From positions 186,001-250,000 of the forward strand of contig NZ_BBYR01000006.1 of the NCBI RefSeq assembly GCF_001293525.1: DNA of 64,000 nt. The letters are read 5' to 3'. The notes beneath the pieces are model-generated. The model ran no database searches. It worked only from the letters and a program-made list of their open reading frames with translations, and was not told the DNA's origin. Below, one piece after another: positions 8,110 to 16,454 of this stretch (the first letter of the stretch is position 1; each line of letters starts with the position of its first letter). The position numbers were made by a program, and so were the translations under genes. The DNA is from Pseudideonella sakaiensis. GTDB lineage: Bacteria; Pseudomonadota; Gammaproteobacteria; Burkholderiales; Burkholderiaceae_C.

Positions 8110-8661
8110 TCACGTCGAGTGTCCTTGACCGGCCCGGCGCCCAGCCCGCCCGGGCAGGAACGATGCCACTATCAGCAGTACCGCACCGCCGACGACGAAG
8201 ATGTCCGCGAGATTGAAGGCGGGCCAATGCATGTCGCGCCAATGCAGATCGAGGTAGTCGACCACGGCGCCGATGCGCATCCGATCGACAACGTTGCCCA
8301 GCGCACCGCCGATCATGCCGACGTAGGCGAGCGTCTCGAGTCGTGAGCAGATGCCGCGCCAGAGGAGGACTGCCAGCGTCCCGCTGACGGCGACGCCGAC
8401 CGCACTGAGTGCATGGCGCTGCCAACCGCCTGCGTCGGCCAGAAAAGAGAACGCGGCACCCGGGTTGAGACCATGAACCAGATTGAACCAGGTGGTGACG
8501 GAAATGACTTCGCCACGGGGCAGGTTCGTGGCCACCAGCCATTTGACGACCTGGTCCAGCGAGAGCAGCAAAGCAGCCGCAGCCATGAGACGCCACCAGT
8601 GCCCGCGCCGGGCAGCCCTCGCTGCGCCTGGTGCGGCGAGACCCGCAGGTGCATGTGTCAT
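8110..8661 (-). CDS. lspA: Lipoprotein signal peptidase (signal peptidase II)
   Basis: A 183-residue inner-membrane aspartic protease that removes the signal peptide of prolipoproteins. It shows SLDQVVKWLV, NLVHGLNPGAAFSF, GGALGNVVDR and WPAFNLADI; the last two carry the catalytic Asp pair. It is the first of two signal peptidase II genes in the window (the other at 25467). Extra copies are typical of Pb and other metal-resistance islands (pbrC), where lipoproteins or lipid-linked phosphate export are involved. It sits 35 bases upstream of the PCuAC gene on the same strand. Confidence 0.92.
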   Translation of the reverse strand: MTHAPAGLAAPGAARAARRGHWWRLMAAAALLLSLDQVVKWLVATNLPRGEVISVTTWFNLVHGLNPGAAFSFLADAGGWQRHALSAVGVAVSGTLAVLLWRGICSRLETLAYVGMIGGALGNVVDRMRIGAVVDYLDLHWRDMHWPAFNLADIFVVGGAVLLIVASFLPGRAGRRAGQGHST

Positions 8662-8706
8662 CGCTCGAAGGCCCTGGTCAATGGCGTGGGTTCGCAGACC
8701 CGGCGC

Positions 8707-9006
8707 TCAATCGAACAGATCCCGCAAGAACGACTTGCGCCTGTGCCCACTGGCGTAGCGGTCGTCATGCCCGGAATGGTGACCTCCGTGGCCGCGCTCA
8801 GGTGTCGCTGAAGAGAACTGCGGGGCGGCGGGCGCCGGGACGGGAGCCGCCGCAGTCGATTCGATGGTCGAACGTTCGACGATCTTGTCGAGTTCGCCGC
8901 GGTCGAGCCAGACGCCGCGGCATTTGGGGCAGTTGTCAATTTCGATGCCCTGGCGCTCTGTTTCAGGGCTGCGAACGGCCGCTCCAACGGCTGGAGCAAC
9001 TGCCCG
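8707..9006 (-). pseudogene. Headless zinc-ribbon (zf-TFIIB) protein
   Basis: In this frame the minus strand encodes ERQGIEIDNCPKCRGVWLDR followed by GELDKIVERS, the core of the TFIIB-type zinc-finger family, and ends with a family-typical RRKSFLRDLFD tail after a His-rich linker (HGGHHSGHDD). There is no ATG, GTG or TTG before the motif, an in-frame TGA lies at 9007-9009, and the first CxxC pair expected before ERQGIEID is absent. The 5' end has therefore been lost or frameshifted. It precedes lspA on the same strand. Confidence 0.6.
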
Positions 9007-9376
9007 TCATGACCACCGAGGGCACCGCAAGGGACGGCCCGTCGACGGGCTGACACCCTTCAGCAGCAGACGTGCAATGATCACTGGAAGCCGCGGTTCA
9101 ATCGTAAGCCGAGGGTTCGGAAACCTGTGTGCTCCGTCCGGTACGCGACACGAAAGCGACAGGCGCCGCCGCGGCCTCCTGCCCCTCGGCGACTTGGCGA
9201 CCTTCGACGGCCGATGCCGCCGCGACGATCCATGCCATGCAGCGCGTCTGCGAACACTTCAGCGCGTAGTTCGCCTCACCACCGATGACTGCCCGCCAGG
9301 CCTGCGCCAGTTCGTGCCCTTCCCATTGAAGATCCAGCGGGGGAGTCGAGCGAAGGGCATCAATGCCAAAGGGTAG
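9007..9376. other. Stretch without a recognisable gene
   Basis: Short frames exist on both strands but none shows a known domain, ribosome site or protein-like composition that I can support. It lies between two decayed genes and is probably degraded coding DNA. Confidence 0.4.
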
Positions 9377-9824
9377 CTAAGTGCCACTCAGCTCGGCGAG
9401 CGTCCGCGCCACATCGTGCCGCGACGCGGAATCAGCCTGAATGCGCCACACGCCACGCTCACGCGAGATCCCCAGTGCATCCGCGGGTCGCGCCACCGAC
9501 CCGGCGTTTGCGCCCAGCACAGGCGCCCGATCGGGCACGATCAATTGCGGTTCCAGGCGCATCGGCAACGGCTCCGGAACGACGTCGGAAGCCACGGAGG
9601 CGGGCGCCATTGGAGGTGAGAAGCCACCAGACCAGGCCCGACAGCGCCATGGCGCCGAGGCTCGCTGGCCAAAGGAAGCCATCGTCCGGCTTGCCGGGTC
9701 TGGTCGGCCTTCGGCAGGACATTGGCTCCTCGCCGGCGCATCGCGCCGCGCCCCGCTCGGCCAGCGCGCGAAGCCGCGCAAGCGACTCCGAAGATGCAAC
9801 GTCCACCATGCCGTCCAAATCCAT
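9377..9824 (-). pseudogene. Hypothetical membrane protein with apparent frameshift
   Basis: One frame gives MDLDGMVDVASSESLARLRA, a hydrophobic segment (LGAMALSGLVWWLL) and then turns into low-quality Arg-rich sequence. At that point, near 9616, a neighbouring frame begins a plausible continuation (APASVASDVVPEPLP to GVWRIQADSASRHDVARTL) ending at 9377. Joined, they make about 148 residues: a short cytoplasmic domain, one TM helix and a periplasmic tail, somewhat like anti-sigma or zinc-sensing membrane proteins. The family is not recognised. Confidence 0.4.
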
Positions 9825-10081
9825 CCTTCTCGAACATCACCGTCGCCGACGCGAATCGCTTGCCGAGACGCCCCTGTCGCGGCGATGGGCACCACGGACC
9901 ATCGACGGCCATGGGTGTCGGACCCGGCCATGACGGAACCGTGAACGGCGCCCGCGTTGGCCAGCGCGGGCCCGTGTCATCCGGCTGAAACAACGCATGG
10001 GAAGACTCTCGAAAGTGGTCGCGGGCGCGTGGGAGGCGCTCCGTCCTCCACTAGAAGCATCCCAATTCACCGGAGTCGAGC

Positions 10082-11665
10082 ATGTCGAAGTTTCTACTCG
10101 CCACGGCAGTTGCCGCAGCGATATCGTCACTGGCCGGCGTCGACGCCGTCGCGCAGTCCGCACCGGTCGTGCAAGGCCCCGAGTCGGTGTCCGACTGGTA
10201 CAAAGCCGGTGACAAGTTCGTCCGCGACAGCGAGCGCGTCGAGGAGAAGCATCGCCGCGCGAAGAACGTGATCCTGTTCGTCGGCGACGGGATGGGCGTG
10301 TCGACCGTCACCGCGGCGCGCATCCTCGAAGGCCAGCTGACGGGCAAGCCCGGCGAAGAGAACCGGCTGTCCTTCGAGAACTATCCGCACACGGCGTTCT
10401 CGAAGACCTACTCCTGGGACCAGCAGACCTCGGATTCCGCACCCACGATGACCGCGATGGTCACCGGCTACAAGGCCCGCGAAGGCATGCTGTCGGTCGA
10501 TCACACGACGGCCCGCGGCGAGTGCAACGCGTCGGTGATCGACGCCAAGAGGCTCAAGACCATCCTCGAATACAGCGCCGAGCGCGGCAAGTCGACCGGC
10601 ATCGTGTCCACCGCCCGCCTGACGCACGCCACGCCCGCGGCCCTGTACTCGCACACCTCCGTTCGCGACTGGGAGGCCGACGCCAACATGCCGGTGACCG
10701 ACGTCAACACCGGCGCACCCTGCCGCGGCTCGGCCTCGGCGGTGAAGGACATCGCACGGCAGCTCATCGAGGCCTCGCCGGCGGTTCGATCCAGCCTCAA
10801 GGTGGCGATGGGTGGCGGCCGCACCTACTTCCTGCCCAACAGCGTGACCGACCCGGAGTACCCGGCAACCAAGGGCCGCCGCCTGGACGGGCGCAACCTG
10901 GCTGGCGAGTGGGTCAGCACCCGCAGCACCATGGGCGGCGCAGCCTATGTCTGGAACAAGTCGCAGTTCGACGCCTTCGACCCGGCCAGCAACGAGTATC
11001 TGCTCGGCCTGTTCGAGCCGTCGCACGTGCAGTACGAAGCAGACCGCGCCAGGGACACGGGCGGCGAGCCGTCGCTGACCGAGATGACCGACAAGGCCCT
11101 TCGCATGCTGATGAAGGACCGCAAGGGGTTCTTCCTGCACGTCGAAGGCGGCCGCATCGATCATGCGCACCACGCCGGCAATGCCAAGCGCGCGCTGCTC
11201 GAGACGATCGAGTTCTCCAACGCGATCCGCCGCACGGTGGAGATGCTGCGCGCGAACGGTCAGCTCGACGAGACCCTGATCATCGTCAGCGCCGACCATA
11301 GCCACACCCTAACGATCGCCGGCTACCCGAGCCGCGGCAACAACATCCTCGGTCTGGTGCGTGAGGTACCGGACAAGGACGGCGCGCCGCTCGCCAACTC
11401 GTCCGACGCCAACGGCCTGCCCTATACGACGCTGGGCTACCAGAACGGCCCGGGCTACCGTGGCCCGACCAGCCGGCCGAACCTCACCAGCGTCGACACG
11501 ACCGACCTGGGGTTCCTGCAGGAGGCCGCCGTGCCGCTCGGCTCCGAAACCCACGCGGCCGAGGACGTCGGCATCTACGCGCGGGGCCCGAAGGCCTATC
11601 TGGTGCGCGGCACGATGGAGCAGAACTGGATCTTCCACGTGATGCGCGAGGCCTTCGGCTTCTAA
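10082..11665 (+). CDS. Alkaline phosphatase (PhoA superfamily)
   Basis: A 527-residue exported phosphomonoesterase. A signal peptide (FLLATAVAAAISSLAGVDAVA) is followed by the metal-binding start AKNVILFVGDGMGVST, the nucleophile region SDSAPTMTAMVTGYK, a second metal site around HVEGGRIDHAHHAG, and the late motif VSADHSHTL. Length and motif order fit the family. It liberates phosphate in the periplasm, where released phosphate can also precipitate metals such as Pb or U; that link is only suggested by context. The next gene may be co-transcribed despite an inverted repeat between them. Confidence 0.9.
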   Translation: MSKFLLATAVAAAISSLAGVDAVAQSAPVVQGPESVSDWYKAGDKFVRDSERVEEKHRRAKNVILFVGDGMGVSTVTAARILEGQLTGKPGEENRLSFENYPHTAFSKTYSWDQQTSDSAPTMTAMVTGYKAREGMLSVDHTTARGECNASVIDAKRLKTILEYSAERGKSTGIVSTARLTHATPAALYSHTSVRDWEADANMPVTDVNTGAPCRGSASAVKDIARQLIEASPAVRSSLKVAMGGGRTYFLPNSVTDPEYPATKGRRLDGRNLAGEWVSTRSTMGGAAYVWNKSQFDAFDPASNEYLLGLFEPSHVQYEADRARDTGGEPSLTEMTDKALRMLMKDRKGFFLHVEGGRIDHAHHAGNAKRALLETIEFSNAIRRTVEMLRANGQLDETLIIVSADHSHTLTIAGYPSRGNNILGLVREVPDKDGAPLANSSDANGLPYTTLGYQNGPGYRGPTSRPNLTSVDTTDLGFLQEAAVPLGSETHAAEDVGIYARGPKAYLVRGTMEQNWIFHVMREAFGF

Positions 11666-11697
11666 GTCCCGTTGCAGGGCCTGTGCCCTTGCCGTGC

Positions 11698-11719
11698 AGA
11701 CCGGGCCTTGGCCCGGTCT
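11698..11719. terminator. Perfect inverted repeat after the phosphatase gene
   Basis: AGACCGGGCC and GGCCCGGTCT form a perfect 10-bp stem with a TT loop, 33 bases past the alkaline phosphatase stop. The following bases (CTTCACTTCC) are T-rich only in part, so it may be a weak terminator or an mRNA-stabilising hairpin. Confidence 0.5.
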
Positions 11720-11750
11720 CTTCACTTCCCGGCACCACTTCCAATCAACC

Positions 11751-12530
11751 ATGAATCGACCCGTCGTCTTGATTCGGCGTTCGGCGCTGTCCTGCCTCCT
11801 CGCGCTGGCGCCGGCGTTGGTTAGTACCGTCGAGGCGCGCGAACCGCAGGCGCCCAACACCGGGGCCGTGGCAGCCACCGCGCTGACGCTCAGCGAGACG
11901 CCACCTCCTCTGTCCGCCCGCTACCGCGTCACAGTCACGACGCCGGCCCGATCCGCGCGGCCCCCAGTCAAACAGATCTGGCACTTCCACCGCAATGCGG
12001 AGCAGGTGGCACTGTTGAAGGGCACGATCGACGAAGTCTGGCATCGCGATCGGCAGGGCCTCGTGAGCTTCGAGCGGGTCTTCCACGACGACCAGCGTAC
12101 CGTGGACTACACCGCCGGTGAACTGGCCACGATCGGCGTCGCAACCGATTGGGCGGCGCTGTCGAGTCTGGTGGATGCACAGGTGCTCCGGTCTTTGCGT
12201 GTGGTCTCCCGGCGCGGCACTGGTGCCGCCGAGCGCGTGGTGCTCGTCGGTCGCGCAGGCAGCGATGCATACCGGGTCGAATGGAGCCCGGCCTTGCAGA
12301 TGCCTACCCGGATGCTGCGGACCGAACGCAACGGTCGCCAAACTGAACTGGTGCTCGAACAACAGGTTGCCGTCGCCCCGGCCACATGGCCCGTGGTGGG
12401 GCAGCGCTCGGCCGACTACCTGCGTCTGGACGCGGCGGACTTCGGTGACATGGACTACGACCCCGTCGTGCGCAAGGCTGAGGCGCTGGACATCCGGCTG
12501 GGCTGGCGCACCGCGCACCACCACGATTGA
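11751..12530 (+). CDS. Exported protein of unknown function
   Basis: 259 residues from the ATG at 11751. The N-terminus looks like a signal peptide (LIRRSALSCLLALAPALVSTVEA). The rest is a beta-rich domain (SARYRVTVTT, QIWHFHRNAEQVALL, RQTELVLEQQV) ending in HHHD. It follows alkaline phosphatase closely, so a periplasmic or surface role with that enzyme is possible. No family is recognised. The start was chosen because the signal peptide begins here. Confidence 0.65.
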   Translation: MNRPVVLIRRSALSCLLALAPALVSTVEAREPQAPNTGAVAATALTLSETPPPLSARYRVTVTTPARSARPPVKQIWHFHRNAEQVALLKGTIDEVWHRDRQGLVSFERVFHDDQRTVDYTAGELATIGVATDWAALSSLVDAQVLRSLRVVSRRGTGAAERVVLVGRAGSDAYRVEWSPALQMPTRMLRTERNGRQTELVLEQQVAVAPATWPVVGQRSADYLRLDAADFGDMDYDPVVRKAEALDIRLGWRTAHHHD

Positions 12531-12566
12531 GCACCGCAGGCTGCCGGCAACGGCCGCCGCGTACTT

Positions 12567-12711
12567 CCGCGATCCAGGTCGGTCGGGATCTGCTGGCGCT
12601 TCATCTTCTCCCACGGTGTCTTGCGGCTGATGCCGAGCCGTTCGGTGGCCTTCGAACTGCTGCGCCCCGACCGTTCCAGTTCATGGTGTGCAGTACCTGC
12701 TGGACAAACAT
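12567..12711 (-). pseudogene. Remnant of an NtrC-family regulator, Fis-type HTH
   Basis: The minus strand reads MFVQQVLHTMNWNGRGAA in one frame and then ATERLGISRKTPWEKMKRQQ in another. Together these match the C-terminal Fis-like helix-turn-helix of sigma-54 activators. The frame change lies near 12655-12670. No AAA+ or receiver domain is present upstream, where the sequence changes to an integrase fragment on the other strand. Confidence 0.6.
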
Positions 12712-12990
12712 CGATCGACGGCATCGAGTGCCTGTCCGTCGCTGCGGCACAAACGCGTCACCGTCCACGGCTTGAGGCACACCATGGCCATGGACCTTCT
12801 GCAGTCCGGCGCCAGGCGCTCCGTGATTGCCCTTTGGCTCGGGCATGGGAGCGCCGAGACCACGCAAATCCATCTCGATGCATCCCTCGCGATGAAGGAA
12901 CAGGCGCTGGTCAAAGCCACACCCCTTCACGGGAGACCGGGTCGATATCGACCCAGCGACCAGCCCATGGACTTCCTGAACAGCCTCTAG
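12688..12990 (+). pseudogene. Tyrosine recombinase C-terminal fragment
   Basis: About 100 codons encode the end of a phage-type integrase: HGLRHTMAMDLLQSG carries the His-x-x-Arg box and LWLGHGSAETTQIHLDAS carries Gly-His and the nucleophile position. The nucleophile is His (CAC) where this family has Tyr (TQIYL). The N-terminal domain and first catalytic Arg are missing. Its TAG stop forms part of the CTAG at the edge of the neighbouring insertion element. Confidence 0.65.
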
Positions 12991-14513
12991 GAGTCTGGGC
13001 GGCAGACGGTTTGTGACCGGCTGAAGCACCCGGCTGAGGCGCTGCTGGCCGCCGATCGCGGCTGCGGGGCACGACAGTGGCTGCGGCGTGCGTCTTGGGC
13101 GGTGCGGTTGTCGCGCACGAACCGTTGCCTGAGGGGCCTTCGGCCGCCGTCGCGGCCTACATCGTCGCCATTCTTCGCAGGTTCAGCGCCAGGCACACGA
13201 GTTTCCACCCCGCCTGGACACGGTGCAGCCCGCGCAGGCTGAACTGGCGGAAGCCGAGTACGTTCTTGATCCAGCCGTTGGGTGGCTCGGCGATCCACTT
13301 GCGGCGTCGGTAAGTCGCCTTGCCTTCATCGGTCTGCAACTTGGCTGCCATCGCTGCGGTGTGGGGTGAGCGGTCTGGATCGAAGCGCAGGGCCTTCTTG
13401 CCCTCGCGCCCCAGGGCCACCACCAGGTCGCAACCGCGGCCGGCCAAGGCCTCGAACACCGCCTCGGCCTTGTAGCCGGTGTCCGCCAAGGCCTGCTCTG
13501 GCAGCGCGCCCAGGTTGTCCTTGACCGCTTGCAGCATCGTGGGCAACTCGCCCGCGTCGCTGGCGTTGTTGGTCAGCTCCGCAGCCACGATGATGTGCGC
13601 TTGGTCGTCCACCGCCGTCTGGGCGTTGTAGCTGGCGTCGAAGCCCCCGCCGGCGCGCTTCATGATGCGGCTGTCGGGGTCGGTGAAGTTGTCCTGCGCC
13701 TTGTCCTCGGGCACACCGAACTCGCGCTTGTAGCGCCCGCCCCGCGGCGGCTCGTCGGGGTCGCGCCCGCGCTCCAGATCGGCGTCGCGCTGGCGCTGCT
13801 CCAGGCGCTGGCGGGCTTCGGTGATGGCCGCCAGCCGAGCCTCGCGCCTGGCGATCTCCGCCGGGATGTCCAACTCAGGTTCGTTCTTCTCGGCTTCGTC
13901 GGCCTGCTGCGCGCGCTTGAGCAACGCGTCGATCTGCGCCTTGAGCTCTGCCTCGGCCTTGAGCATGTGGCTGTAGCTCATGGCCTTGTGGCGGCTGGCG
14001 TTGGCCTTGAGCTTGGTGCTATCCACCGCGATGGTGCCCAGCTTGACCAGGCCCATCTCGCGGGCCAGGCGCACTACCTGCACGAACAACTGCGACAACT
14101 CCTTCAAGTGGAACGCCCGGAAGTCGCGGATCGTGCGGTGCGCGGGGAAGTTGCCAGCGGCCAGCACGCGAAACGCCACGTCCTCGTGCAGCTTCCTGGC
14201 GATCTTGCGCGAACTGAACACGCCCGTGGCGTAGCCATAGACCAGCACCTTGACCATCATCGCCGGGTGGAAGGGCTGGTTGCGCGGGCCGTCCTTGTCG
14301 TAGCGGGCGTGGAACGCACCCAGATCCAGCGTGTCCACCGTGTCGCTGATGAAGTGCGCCAGGTGCCCTTCGGGCAGCCAGTCCTGGATCGACTCGGGCA
14401 GCAGCAGCATCTGCTGCGGTTCGTAGGGAAGGTAGTTCGCGGCCATGGCCAATAAACGCACCTCAGCCTTCAACGGCAGTCAGGGACTTCCCTTCTGCCG
14501 CCCAGGCTCCTAG
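12987..14513 (-). mobile_element. IS1182-family insertion sequence
   Basis: The element is delimited by near-perfect 20-bp terminal inverted repeats: CTAGGAGTCTGGGCGGCAGA at 12987-13006 and TCTGCCGCCCAGGCTCCTAG at 14494-14513, differing at one position. Both ends begin with CTAG, which may be the target sequence. A single transposase fills the interior. The element appears intact and therefore recent relative to the decayed genes on its left. Confidence 0.9.
13157..14446 (-). CDS. IS1182-family transposase
   Basis: 429 residues. The N-terminal DUF772-type region (NYLPYEPQQMLLLPESIQDW, HPAMMVKVLVYGYATGVFSS) precedes a DDE-type core (GTIAVDSTKLKANAS; ADTGYKAE; RRRKWIAEPPNGWIKNVLGF). A central charged coiled segment of about 80 residues separates the two, as in many IS1182 members. 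An in-frame TTG at 14473 would lengthen it, but homology begins at the ATG at 14446. No frameshift or stop interrupts it. Confidence 0.93.
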   Translation of the reverse strand: MAANYLPYEPQQMLLLPESIQDWLPEGHLAHFISDTVDTLDLGAFHARYDKDGPRNQPFHPAMMVKVLVYGYATGVFSSRKIARKLHEDVAFRVLAAGNFPAHRTIRDFRAFHLKELSQLFVQVVRLAREMGLVKLGTIAVDSTKLKANASRHKAMSYSHMLKAEAELKAQIDALLKRAQQADEAEKNEPELDIPAEIARREARLAAITEARQRLEQRQRDADLERGRDPDEPPRGGRYKREFGVPEDKAQDNFTDPDSRIMKRAGGGFDASYNAQTAVDDQAHIIVAAELTNNASDAGELPTMLQAVKDNLGALPEQALADTGYKAEAVFEALAGRGCDLVVALGREGKKALRFDPDRSPHTAAMAAKLQTDEGKATYRRRKWIAEPPNGWIKNVLGFRQFSLRGLHRVQAGWKLVCLALNLRRMATM

Positions 14514-14666
14514 GTCGCCAGACTATGCCGGGCAGGCGCGCGGCGGTTGCGCGGCGCAACCACCGAAGCCGCGTCATACTGGTCCGTGCGCGTCGTCACG
14601 AGACATAGTCGGGAAGGGAAGAGAGTGCCTCCTATTCGCCGCCGAGATAGGCTTCTCACGGACGCC

Positions 14667-16325
14667 ATGAGGCTACCCCGTCAGGTCCCCGCCGCCAGCT
14701 TGTCCTGGCTGGCAGGACTGTGGATGCTCGCCATCGACAACCCAGCGTTCTGGCGCACGCTTTGGGCCGGTCGCGACGTCTCGTCCTCGCGCAGTCTGTT
14801 CGCCTTGGCAGGCGTGGCGCTGGTGCTATGGGCGCTGCTGAGCCTGATGGTACGGCTGCTGTGCTGGCCACGGCTCGCCAAGCCCGCCATCGTCGTGTTG
14901 CTGCTGGTGGCAGCGGCGGCAGCGCATTTCATCGGCAGCTACGGCATCCTGATCGACAAAGGCATGATTCGCAATGTGCTGCAGACCGACTGGCGCGAGG
15001 CCGGTGATCTGGTCTCCCTGCCGTTGCTGATCGACTTGGCGCTGCGCGGGCTCCTGCCCGCCGCGCTGGTCGTCGCGTTGCGCATTGAATTCGGCCCGTG
15101 GCGCGCGGCTACCATGGGCATCGCAAGACACGCCGCGCTGACGATCGGTCTGGCGCTGGCCTTCGCCGCGACGTTCTACGGCGACTACGCCAGCGCCGCG
15201 CGCAACCAGCGCGAACTGCGGCACCTGCTGACGCCCACCAATGTGCTCAACGGCTTCTACGGCCTGTGGAAGGAGCGCAGCCGGGCAGACGTGAAGCTGA
15301 CGCAGGTGGGCGAGGATGCCCGGCGCGCGCCGATGCTGCCGCAGGCCAGACCGCTGCTGGTGGTGCTGGTGGTCGGCGAGACGGCCCGGGCCGCGAACTT
15401 CTCTCTCGGCGGCTATGGGCGCCCGACGAACCAGGCCCTGGCCGACAAGGAGGTGGTGTACTTCCCCAACGTCACCGCCTGCGGCACCGACACTGCAACG
15501 TCGCTGCCCTGCATGTTCTCGGATCTCGGCGCCGAGCGCTTCTCGGCGGCTGCGGCCGGGGCGCGCGAGAACGTGCTCGACATCCTCGCCCGGGCAGGGG
15601 TGTCGGTGCGCTGGCTCGACAACAACTCCGGATGCAAGGGGGTGTGCCGCCGCGTCCCCAGCGCCGACCTGTCACGCAGCACCGATCCGGCGCTGTGCGA
15701 CGGGCGGGAGTGCCTCGACGGCGTGCTCGTGAACGGCCTGCGCGAAGGGCTGGCGACCTCGGTCCGCGCTGGCGCCGATGGCCTCATCGTGCTGCACATG
15801 AAAGGCAGCCACGGGCCGGCCTACCACCGACGCTATCCGCCCTCGTCTCGCCGATTCGAGCCCACCTGCGACACCAACGAGATCCAGCGTTGCAGCCAGG
15901 ACGCCTTGCGCAACACCTACGACAACGGCATCGTGTACACGAGCGAGGTCCTGGCCCAGACCATCGATCTGCTGGCCGCGCAGGCCGACCGGGTCGACAG
16001 CGTCCTGCTCTATGTGTCGGATCACGGTGAGTCCCTGGGCGAGAAGGGGGTCTACCTGCACGGCCTGCCACGCATCATGGCCCCCGCCGAGCAGACCAGC
16101 ATTCCGATGATCGCCTGGTTGTCGGCAGGCGCACAGCAGCGTCTGGGTGTCAGCCGAGCCGCCTTGCAGCAGACCGCGTCGAAGAGCTATTCGCACGACA
16201 ACCTCGCGCCCACCCTGCTCGGGTCGTTCGGCGTGCAGACCCGCGCCTACCGGGCCGAGCTGGACCTGCTGGTCCAGGCGAGGGCCGTTCGCGAGCCCGG
16301 CCTGGGCGACCGTGCGTCGCGGTGA
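14667..16325 (+). CDS. eptA: Lipid A phosphoethanolamine transferase, EptA-like
   Basis: 552 residues: about five N-terminal TM helices (residues 10-185), then a periplasmic alkaline-phosphatase-fold domain. VVGETARAANFSLGGYG provides the first metal ligand, the nucleophile Thr lies in ACGTDTATSLPCMFS, and VSDHGESLGE plus YLHGLP complete the Zn site. The enzyme adds phosphoethanolamine to lipid A, lowering surface negative charge and so cation and polymyxin binding. It stands alone between the IS and the P-type ATPase. The start follows homology rather than an in-frame codon at 14547. Confidence 0.88.
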   Translation: MRLPRQVPAASLSWLAGLWMLAIDNPAFWRTLWAGRDVSSSRSLFALAGVALVLWALLSLMVRLLCWPRLAKPAIVVLLLVAAAAAHFIGSYGILIDKGMIRNVLQTDWREAGDLVSLPLLIDLALRGLLPAALVVALRIEFGPWRAATMGIARHAALTIGLALAFAATFYGDYASAARNQRELRHLLTPTNVLNGFYGLWKERSRADVKLTQVGEDARRAPMLPQARPLLVVLVVGETARAANFSLGGYGRPTNQALADKEVVYFPNVTACGTDTATSLPCMFSDLGAERFSAAAAGARENVLDILARAGVSVRWLDNNSGCKGVCRRVPSADLSRSTDPALCDGRECLDGVLVNGLREGLATSVRAGADGLIVLHMKGSHGPAYHRRYPPSSRRFEPTCDTNEIQRCSQDALRNTYDNGIVYTSEVLAQTIDLLAAQADRVDSVLLYVSDHGESLGEKGVYLHGLPRIMAPAEQTSIPMIAWLSAGAQQRLGVSRAALQQTASKSYSHDNLAPTLLGSFGVQTRAYRAELDLLVQARAVREPGLGDRASR

Positions 16326-16454
16326 AGGTGACGGGATAGAGGCACCATGGCACCATGGCTGCCCGTTGCCGGTGCTGCGTGCAGCACCGGCTGCGGCACA
16401 TGCCCTGCGCCGGGATGCAGCTTGCTCCAGCGGTGAATGAACAAGGAGAACGAC

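Noticed and set aside
9965-10081. Pho box before alkaline phosphatase
   Set aside because: Only one TGTCAT half is present; the tandem repeat of a Pho box is not.
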